NCBI GenBank assembly: GCA_026785985.1
Contig: JAJAYX010000790.1
Location: 1 to 16,466 of the forward strand
Source: Rudanella sp.
GTDB taxonomy: Bacteria > Bacteroidota > Bacteroidia > Cytophagales > Spirosomataceae
DNA length: 16,466 nucleotides
Direction of reading: 5' to 3'
Part shown: positions 1-5,573 of the stretch, piece by piece
Position numbering within the stretch: position 1 is the stretch's first letter
Layout of the letters: every line of letters begins with the position of its first letter
Position numbers and translations under genes: made by a program
The notes under the pieces: generated by a model
The model's input: the letters and a program-made list of their open reading frames with translations, nothing else
The model's database searches: none
What the model was told of the DNA's origin: nothing

Positions 1-566
1 CACCACCGCCACCACCACCAATCGAAATGCCGAAGGTGAATACGGTAAAGTTCCTCCCACCCGAAGTGAAACCGGATGAGGAGGTTCCCGAAGAAGTACC
101 CCCACCAGCCGTGGAGGAACTGAAAGAAGCCGTTGCCGCTGAGAAAACTCAGGAAGGCGATCCCAATGCCGAAGAGGTTATTGTGGCCCCTGAAGAAACA
201 TCAGGCCCTACAAAGGTGGAAGTAGCCGTTGAGGCACCACCCAAAGATGACCAGGTATTTACGGTGGTAGAGCAACAGCCTGAGTTTACCGGCGGTATGG
301 CTGCCTTGGGCCAATACCTGAGCAAAAATATTCGCTATCCGGCGGCTGCCCAGCGGGCCAACGTATCGGGTCGGGTGTTTGTGAGCTTCGTGGTTAACAC
401 CGACGGTAGTATTCAGGACGTTACCGTACTCAAAGGGCTTGGGTTTGGTACTGATGAAGAAGCCGTTCGTGTAGTGAAGTCAATGCCAAAATGGAGACCT
501 GGTAAGCAGTCGGGTCGTCCGGTTCGTGTAAAGTATAACCTGCCCATCAACTTCCAGTTGGAGTAA
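1..566 (+). CDS. Energy transducer TonB, C-terminal part (5' end outside window)
   Basis: The reading frame is open to the left edge (first full codon at base 3), so this is the 3' part of a gene. The ATG at base 27 is internal. The visible part begins with a run of six prolines, followed by an acidic Pro/Glu/Val-rich stretch, as expected for the periplasm-spanning spacer of TonB. From about base 264 to the stop there is a typical Bacteroidota TonB C-terminal domain: a QQPEFTGG lead-in, NIRYPAAAQ, a GRVFVSFVVNTDG strand region, a WRPGKQSG segment and a terminal INFQLE. Known role of the family: it carries proton-motive energy from ExbB/ExbD to outer-membrane TonB-dependent receptors. The N-terminal membrane anchor should lie upstream. 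The stop codon overlaps the next start (TAATG), which suggests translational coupling. The family call is firm, but which TonB paralogue this is and which receptors it serves cannot be told. Confidence 0.93.
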   Translation, partial: PPPPPPIEMPKVNTVKFLPPEVKPDEEVPEEVPPPAVEELKEAVAAEKTQEGDPNAEEVIVAPEETSGPTKVEVAVEAPPKDDQVFTVVEQQPEFTGGMAALGQYLSKNIRYPAAAQRANVSGRVFVSFVVNTDGSIQDVTVLKGLGFGTDEEAVRVVKSMPKWRPGKQSGRPVRVKYNLPINFQLE

Positions 567-799
567 TGCGGCAGCGAAATAGAGTATCGGAACGACTGAC
601 GCTGGTTTTGGCGGTACTCGCTTCGATGGCATATCTGGGAGGAGGCATCGCACTGATAGCCTCCTCTCAGTCTTTTGTCATATTCCCGCCCCCCGGCCTC
701 CTCCGCTATGGCTTGGCCGCCCTGCTGCTTTGGTACGGAGGCTCACGGGCTTACCGAGCGTATTACCTCTATAAAGACAGTCAATATGATGACGACTGA
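566..799 (+). CDS. Small two-helix membrane protein, unknown function
   Basis: This is a 77-residue ORF whose ATG shares one base with the stop of the TonB gene, an arrangement typical of co-translated genes. The protein has a basic N-terminus (MRQRNR), a hydrophobic segment at about residues 11-33, a short loop containing FPPPG, a second hydrophobic segment at about 45-60, and a Tyr-rich, then acidic tail (YKDSQYDDD). By the positive-inside rule the basic N-terminus is probably cytoplasmic. I recognise no named family. Its position suggests a role near the TonB machinery or simply membership of its operon, but that is inference. The coupled start and clean two-helix layout make a real gene likely. 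Confidence 0.72.
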   Translation: MRQRNRVSERLTLVLAVLASMAYLGGGIALIASSQSFVIFPPPGLLRYGLAALLLWYGGSRAYRAYYLYKDSQYDDD

Positions 800-817
800 G
801 GGCTGTTTTGTCAGCCC
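800..817 (+). other. Short hairpin after the small membrane protein gene
   Basis: A 6-bp perfect stem (GGGCTG at 800-805 with CAGCCC at 812-817) closes a 6-base loop directly after the stop codon at 797-799. No T-tract follows, so it is not a canonical intrinsic terminator. It could be a weak terminator, a 3'-end stabiliser, or chance. Confidence 0.35.
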
Positions 818-911
818 CACGTCAATGATTAAACCAAATCACCGGAGTATTATCTAAAAATCGACAAAGCGGTGATTATGGAATATAATCCTGCTTTGCA
901 TCTACTAGCTG

Positions 912-1847
912 ATGGTAAGAAAACTGCTTTGGATGACCACAATTGGCTTTATTAGTTCAAGTTGCAACACCGAAAAGCAACCTGAATTGGACACGCCATC
1001 GCGAGGTACAATTACGGTCGTATCTGATGAGTCATTTCAGCCGGTCGTGCAACAACTGACGGAAGCCTATTCGGGTATTTATGCCGATGCTAAATTTAAC
1101 GTTGTGTATCGACCGGAAAAAGAAGCCATTGCGATGATGCTGCGCGACAGTGCCCGGTTGGTTTTTTGTACCCGACCGCTCAGTAAAGGCGAACAGGCTG
1201 TGCTTGATCAACGCAAAATTGTGGGTAAAACAGAACTGATTGCAACAGACGGTGTGGCTTTAATAACGGGTAAATCTAATACAGACAGCCTCATGACAAT
1301 GAATGAGTTACGGGGCTTGTTCACGGGTGAACTGAAAAATTGGGAGCAATTGAAAGGAGGCAACCAAACCGGGCCGGTTACGCTGGTTTTCGATAACGGT
1401 AATGGGAGCAATATTGATCTTGTGTTGCGAACGTTCAAGATAAAGACCATTGACGGAATCCGAATTTTTACGGCAAAGTCTAACCGGGAAGTAATTACCT
1501 ATGTTCGCGAGAATCCACGCGCCCTGGGTTTCATTGGGGTTAACTGGATTAGCGATGGCGATGCGGCCCTGACCGCCGAACTCTCGCGTGACTTGCGGGT
1601 GCTTGGTATTTCTGATAAGGTAAACCCTACTACAATTAAAGACTATTTCCAGCCTTTTCAACGTAGTTTGGGTTTACAAGATTATCCACTTCGTAGGCCA
1701 CTGTATATTATCAGTCGGGAAGCCCATTCGGGTTTAGGGGGTGGATTGATTAATTATCTGGCTCGTGATGCAGGAAGTTTGATCGTTGAAAAATTGGGTC
1801 TTTGGCCCGCTCGACCATATAATCGGGAGGTTTATATTCAGAAGTAA
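912..1847 (+). CDS. PstS-like substrate-binding lipoprotein
   Basis: The 311-residue protein looks like a periplasmic phosphate-binding (PstS/PBP-like) family member. It has a short hydrophobic N-terminus ending in FISSSC, so Cys18 is the likely lipidated residue. The lipobox is loose (SSSC), which is common in Bacteroidota. The mature part has features of this fold: GTITVVSDESF near the start, a central FCTRPLS segment, a TDGVALI strand, NELRGLFTGELKNW, and a late LGFIGVNWI strand. At residues 161-167 a DNGNGSN loop sits where phosphate-binding relatives carry a Ser/Thr-rich ligand loop, so the ligand may not be phosphate. No pstC, pstA or pstB lies nearby; the neighbours are TonB and a TPR protein. 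I see no convincing promoter or Shine-Dalgarno in the 112-base gap upstream. The family is fairly sure, the ligand unknown. Confidence 0.85.
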   Translation: MVRKLLWMTTIGFISSSCNTEKQPELDTPSRGTITVVSDESFQPVVQQLTEAYSGIYADAKFNVVYRPEKEAIAMMLRDSARLVFCTRPLSKGEQAVLDQRKIVGKTELIATDGVALITGKSNTDSLMTMNELRGLFTGELKNWEQLKGGNQTGPVTLVFDNGNGSNIDLVLRTFKIKTIDGIRIFTAKSNREVITYVRENPRALGFIGVNWISDGDAALTAELSRDLRVLGISDKVNPTTIKDYFQPFQRSLGLQDYPLRRPLYIISREAHSGLGGGLINYLARDAGSLIVEKLGLWPARPYNREVYIQK

Positions 1848-1854
1848 GTAAATT

Positions 1855-1884
1855 TTTGGGTTTAACTGCAATTTTTTACTTTTG
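1855..1884 (+). promoter_or_regulatory. Bacteroidota-type promoter of the TPR gene
   Basis: TTTG at 1855-1858 and TACTTTTG at 1877-1884 match the Bacteroidota -33 (TTTG/TTG) and -7 (TAnnTTTG) elements, with an 18-base spacer. They lie in the gap between the PstS-like gene and the TPR gene. The implied leader is about 45 bases and has no clear Shine-Dalgarno. This is prediction only. Confidence 0.7.
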
Positions 1885-1936
1885 CAGCTTGTTTTATTTA
1901 GACAGTAAATAACTAATTCTTACCAACCTGAAGTAC

Positions 1937-3691
1937 ATGATGAAGATTCAGAAGAAATCGCTAACGACATTCCTGGCACTGGGTGCTATGATGTCGGCTC
2001 CGGTGTTTGCGCAGGACGTTCAGACGGGCTTGAAAGATCTGGAGTCGGAGCGGTTTGCTAAGGCTGAACAAACGTTCACGCAGTTGGCAAACAGCTCGCC
2101 AACGGCTGATAATCAGTATTACCTCGGCTATTATTATCTCCGTACCAACCAATTAGATAAAGCAAAGGCTGCCTTTGAAAAAGGAGCGGCTGCGGATCCA
2201 AAGGGCCAACTCAACAATGTTGGATTGGGTGCTGTGGCACTGGCGCAGGGAGACCGGGCAGGGGCAAAAGCCAAAATTGATGCGGCCGTAAATGCAACAA
2301 AGAGCAAGAACATGGATATCCTGTTCCGGGCTGGCGAAGCATACACGCTCGATGAGAAAACAAATGATCCTGCTGAAGCCATTCGTTTGCTCGACCTGGC
2401 ATCAAAGCTGGATAAGAAGAATAGCAATGCCGATATTAAAATGGCAATGGGTGATGCCTATTTCATTAAGAATGACGGCGGCACGGCTGTGTCTCGCTAC
2501 GAAGATGCGTTGGCTGCCTCGCCAAGTCTGGCCGAAGCGAACTACAAAATCGGTCGGCTCTATCTGCGTGGCAAAAACTACCCGCTTGCTCAAACATTCT
2601 TTAATAAAGCCATTGAGGCCGACCCGGAGTTTGCCTTGACCTATCGCTCATTGGCCGATGCATTGGCTGGTTCACGGGCCTACAAGGGTGCCGCCAATAA
2701 TATGGAGAAGTATGTGCAGAAAAGCGGCACAACTGATCCTGATTATCTGACAACGGTGGCTAAATATTACTTTTTGGCCAACGATTACCTGAAAGCAACC
2801 AGCTATCTGGATCAGTTGCAGGGAAAAGTTAAAGACCCTGTATTGGATCGTATGTATGGCTGGGCTTATACGGCTCTCGGTAAAAATGAACAGGCTGTGC
2901 AGGCATTGAACAAATTTATTGCGGCTGCCCCACAAAAGGTGATCTATGATGATTACAAATATCTGGGTCGTGCCTATGGTCATTTGGGAACGCCAGAAGC
3001 TGATTCACTGGCCATTATTAACCTGGAGAAAGCTGCACCGGAAGACACAACGGAAAACCTGTATCGCGAAATCGCCAAAAAATATAATGACGGCAAGCGA
3101 TATGATCGGGCATTCGATTACTACACGAAGACTATTGGGACAGGTAAGCCGCTGAACAATGACTACCTGAATATGGGTTTGGCCGCTTATAACTATGGTT
3201 TCCGGATCGGTCGCGACGTAATGAAGGAAGATACGGCTGGTGCCAAACAACTGCGCAAGCAGTGGTTCCTGCGGGCCGACTCTGCCTACGCCAAGTTGGC
3301 TGAAATTACGCCCGCTTATTCGCCTGCCTACTACTATCGGGGCACCTCGAACTATTATGCCTATCCATCGGCTGAGGCTTTGAGCAATCGGGCTTTTGTT
3401 CCGTACCTGGAAAAATTTGTAGAGCTTGGCCCGCAGGATATTACGGCAGATTCCTCGAAAGCACCGCAGTTTAATCGTTTGTTGATGCAGTCATATAGTT
3501 TGTTAGCTGCTGATGCGGTTACTCAGAAGAACGATGCAAAAGCAAAGGATTATGCGACGAAAATGCTGGCTATTGATCCGAATGATGCGCGGGCTAAAGC
3601 CTTCTTAGAAGAGCCAAAACCCGCACCGGCCACCAAACCAGCCGCCAAACCAGCGCCAAAAGCACCGGTTAAGAAAGGTTCGGCAAAATAA
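1937..3691 (+). CDS. Secreted tetratricopeptide-repeat protein
   Basis: The 584-residue protein starts with a signal peptide (MMKIQKKS, a hydrophobic core, then APVFA|Q), probably cut after residue 25, so it should act in the periplasm or at the outer membrane. A second ATG directly follows the first (1940) and would also serve. Nearly the whole mature part is helical TPR-like repeats; a clear unit begins near residue 199 (NYKIGRLYLRGKNYPLAQTF). Others are recognisable by YYLRTNQLDKAKAAFEKG near the start and by GWAYTALGKNEQAVQALNKF in the middle. The last 24 or so residues are a low-complexity Pro/Ala/Lys tail. TPR domains bind proteins; the partner is not visible. Following a TonB gene and a PstS-like lipoprotein, it may be a scaffold for envelope transport, but that is inference. 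It has its own promoter and a strong terminator, so it can be transcribed alone. Confidence 0.9.
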   Translation: MMKIQKKSLTTFLALGAMMSAPVFAQDVQTGLKDLESERFAKAEQTFTQLANSSPTADNQYYLGYYYLRTNQLDKAKAAFEKGAAADPKGQLNNVGLGAVALAQGDRAGAKAKIDAAVNATKSKNMDILFRAGEAYTLDEKTNDPAEAIRLLDLASKLDKKNSNADIKMAMGDAYFIKNDGGTAVSRYEDALAASPSLAEANYKIGRLYLRGKNYPLAQTFFNKAIEADPEFALTYRSLADALAGSRAYKGAANNMEKYVQKSGTTDPDYLTTVAKYYFLANDYLKATSYLDQLQGKVKDPVLDRMYGWAYTALGKNEQAVQALNKFIAAAPQKVIYDDYKYLGRAYGHLGTPEADSLAIINLEKAAPEDTTENLYREIAKKYNDGKRYDRAFDYYTKTIGTGKPLNNDYLNMGLAAYNYGFRIGRDVMKEDTAGAKQLRKQWFLRADSAYAKLAEITPAYSPAYYYRGTSNYYAYPSAEALSNRAFVPYLEKFVELGPQDITADSSKAPQFNRLLMQSYSLLAADAVTQKNDAKAKDYATKMLAIDPNDARAKAFLEEPKPAPATKPAAKPAPKAPVKKGSAK

Positions 3692-3712
3692 GGTTACGAA
3701 CAAGCAAGTCAG

Positions 3713-3744
3713 AAAGAGCGGCTCCAACAGGGGTCGCTCTTTTT
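3713..3744 (+). terminator. Intrinsic terminator after the TPR gene
   Basis: AAAGAGCG (3713-3720) pairs with CGCTCTTT (3735-3742). The inner GCTCC (3721-3725) pairs with GGGGT (3730-3734) through two G-U pairs, leaving an AACA loop. A T-run ends at 3744. This gives a 13-bp stem plus T-tract 21 bases after the TPR stop codon, a convincing factor-independent terminator that separates the envelope module from adk-obgE. Confidence 0.88.
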
Positions 3745-3788
3745 GTGTAGTTCTAAACGATAAAATCAGGTCGCGGAGGGGATGAGCA

Positions 3789-3820
3789 CCTGAAATTTTC
3801 GGTCAGTAATCGTACCTTTG
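3789..3820 (+). promoter_or_regulatory. Probable promoter of adk
   Basis: TACCTTTG at 3813-3820 is a perfect match to the Bacteroidota -7 form TAnnTTTG. The best -33 candidate is a degenerate CCTG at 3789-3792 with a 20-base spacer, so the upstream half is weak. Transcription would start about 40 bases before the adk ATG. The position, after a terminator and before adk, supports it. Confidence 0.6.
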
Positions 3821-3864
3821 CGCCCGCGATTAACCAAATTTCCAAAAGCCCACGACTAAACCTC

Positions 3865-4446
3865 ATGCTTAATCTTGTACTGTTTGGCCCTCCAGGTGCG
3901 GGCAAAGGCACACAAAGTGAGAAACTGATTGCCAAATATCACTTAGTACACCTGTCAACAGGCGATCTGTTACGGTCGCAAATTGCGGCTGGAACAGAAC
4001 TTGGGCAACGGGCAAAATCCCTGATGGATCAGGGTATTCTGGTGCCCGACGAAGTGGTGATTGGCATGATTGACAGTAAGCTGAATGAAAACCAAACGGC
4101 ACCGGGCTTCATTTTTGATGGTTTCCCGCGAACGGTTCCACAAGCGCAGGCGTTAGACGACTTACTGACAATCCATGACGAGCGGATTACCACAATGGTC
4201 GCGCTGGTTGTTGAAGAAGAAGAACTTACGCGCCGGTTGTTGAGCCGGGGCCAAACATCGGGTCGGCCCGATGACCAGAATGAAGAATTGATTCGCCGGC
4301 GAGTGAAAGAGTATAATGAAAAAACTACCCCGGTTGCCGGTTATTATAGCAATCAGGGAAAATACGCAGCTATTGACGGTGTTGGCGATATTAACAACAT
4401 TTTCGAGGCTATTTGTCACAAAGTTACAGAGGCCCAGCAGGATTGA
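3865..4446 (+). CDS. adk: Adenylate kinase
   Basis: The 193-residue enzyme interconverts ATP + AMP and 2 ADP in the cytoplasm. The Walker A loop GPPGAGKGTQ is at residues 8-17. The AMP-site segment STGDLLR is at 31-37 and FDGFPRT at 84-90. The LID region is the short form (around RGQTSGRPDDQN) with no four-Cys zinc knuckle, and the total length fits short-type adenylate kinases. The basic helix RRRVKEY follows, as expected. The ATG at 3865 begins right at the conserved first strand (MLNLVLFGPPG), so no other start is plausible. The gene has its own -7 element upstream and is followed 63 bases later by obgE, with which it is probably co-transcribed. Confidence 0.97.
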   Translation: MLNLVLFGPPGAGKGTQSEKLIAKYHLVHLSTGDLLRSQIAAGTELGQRAKSLMDQGILVPDEVVIGMIDSKLNENQTAPGFIFDGFPRTVPQAQALDDLLTIHDERITTMVALVVEEEELTRRLLSRGQTSGRPDDQNEELIRRRVKEYNEKTTPVAGYYSNQGKYAAIDGVGDINNIFEAICHKVTEAQQD

Positions 4447-4456
4447 TGCGCTTTGA

Positions 4457-4497
4457 CCACCAACCAGATTTGAGGGGAGGTAGCGTTGAACTGGTGG
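4457..4497 (+). promoter_or_regulatory. Hairpin enclosing a Shine-Dalgarno-like tract before obgE
   Basis: In the adk-obgE gap, CCACCA (4457-4462) is the exact inverse complement of TGGTGG (4492-4497). An overlapping alternative pairs CCAACCAG (4460-4467) with CTGGTGG (4491-4497) around one bulged A. Either stem encloses GGGGAGG (4474-4480). That tract lies 5 bases before a TTG (4486) in frame with obgE, but 29 bases before the ATG at 4510. It may be a translation-control structure or a chance pairing. Confidence 0.35.
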
Positions 4498-4509
4498 GAC
4501 AAACAGAGT

Positions 4510-5529
4510 ATGGCATCATCGAATTTCATTGATTACGTTAAAATAAATTGTCGTTCCGGAGCAGGAGGGGCTGGTTCAGTCCATTTTCGGCGCGAGAAAC
4601 ACGTGCCAAAAGGTGGCCCCGATGGTGGCGATGGGGGTGGTGGGGGGCATATTATCCTGCGGGGTAATTCGCAACACTGGACATTACTCCACCTTAAGTA
4701 CCGAAAACACATTAAAGCCGAGCCGGGAAAAGCTGGTGAAGGTGGCCGCCGGACGGGCCACGAGGGCGAAGACGTGATTCTGGATGTACCCCTTGGCACT
4801 ATTGCCCGCCATGCCGAAACCGGCGAACACATGGCCGAAATCACCGCTGATGGACAGGAGATTATTCTGCTACCGGGAGGCCGGGCTGGTTTAGGAAATG
4901 ACCATTTCAAGTCGGCAACCAAACAAACCCCCTACTACGCTCAAACAGGCGAATCAGAGCGGGAAGAGTGGATTATTTTAGAACTCAAACTGCTGGCCGA
5001 CATTGGACTAGTTGGCTTTCCCAACGCGGGCAAATCGACGCTTTTATCCGTTATGTCGGCGGCTCGACCCGAAATTGCTGATTATCCGTTCACAACGCTC
5101 GTTCCAAACCTTGGCGTAGTTGCTTATCGCGATTACAAATCGTTTGTGATGGCCGACATTCCGGGTATTATCGAAGGGGCTTCGCAGGGAAAAGGCCTGG
5201 GCCTGCGTTTTCTGCGGCATATCGAGCGTAACTCGGTATTGTTATTTATGGTGCCGGTGACGGCTGATGACATCCGGGCGGAATATAATACGCTGGTTAA
5301 CGAACTGCATCAATATAACCCTGAATTATCGGACAAAGAACGGCTGCTGGCGATTACGAAAACAGACTTGGTTACAGACGAAGAATTGGATACGATAAGA
5401 AAATCGTTACCAGAACGGGTTAAAACAGTCTTCATATCAGCGATCAATCAACAGGGGCTTACCGAGTTAAAAGACGCTATTTGGCAGACTTTATCGGATG
5501 CTCAGGTGATTGTTCAAACCGGAGAATAA
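4510..5529 (+). CDS. obgE: GTPase Obg (ribosome-associated GTPase)
   Basis: An essential GTPase family in bacteria that acts in large-subunit ribosome maturation and stress signalling. From the ATG at 4510 it has 339 residues. The glycine-rich Obg fold comes first (FIDYVKINCRSGAGGAG, then FRREKHVPKGGPDGGDGG). The G domain follows: G1 GFPNAGKST at 169-177, G3 DIPG starting at 216, G4 TKTD at 283-286, and a G5-like ISAIN near 307. The C-terminus ends soon after the G domain, so there is no OCT domain. I chose 4510 because family members start with a short MASxNFIDYVK-like N-terminus. An in-frame TTG at 4486, preceded by GGGGAGG, would add MNWWDKQS and cannot be excluded. It follows adk and precedes an esterase gene by 44 bases with no terminator between. 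Confidence 0.96.
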   Translation: MASSNFIDYVKINCRSGAGGAGSVHFRREKHVPKGGPDGGDGGGGGHIILRGNSQHWTLLHLKYRKHIKAEPGKAGEGGRRTGHEGEDVILDVPLGTIARHAETGEHMAEITADGQEIILLPGGRAGLGNDHFKSATKQTPYYAQTGESEREEWIILELKLLADIGLVGFPNAGKSTLLSVMSAARPEIADYPFTTLVPNLGVVAYRDYKSFVMADIPGIIEGASQGKGLGLRFLRHIERNSVLLFMVPVTADDIRAEYNTLVNELHQYNPELSDKERLLAITKTDLVTDEELDTIRKSLPERVKTVFISAINQQGLTELKDAIWQTLSDAQVIVQTGE

Positions 5530-5573
5530 GTTTATCATACCTCTTTGATGAAGAAGCATTTACTTTGCCCCTG

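Noticed and set aside
890..911. Promoter for the PstS-like gene near CTGCTTTG
   Set aside because: The hexamer lacks the TA of the -7 element and has no -33 partner, so it was not called.
4446..4532. 28-codon ORF overlapping the adk stop (ATG at 4446)
   Set aside because: The start overlap is attractive, but the short product has no recognisable features and runs into the obgE start in another frame. It is better explained as gap sequence.
4620..4650. G-rich tract that might form a quadruplex in obgE
   Set aside because: It simply encodes the conserved glycine loop of the Obg fold (GGPDGGDGGGGG).
5560..5567. TTACTTTG as a -7 element for esterase 1
   Set aside because: It differs from TAnnTTTG at the second base, has no TTG at the right distance, and is only 6 bases from the start codon. 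The gene may be transcribed with obgE.
5481..5573. Upstream extension of esterase 1 into obgE
   Set aside because: The extension would place 31 residues before the signal peptide and overlap ObgE. The ATG at 5574 gives a standard export signal.
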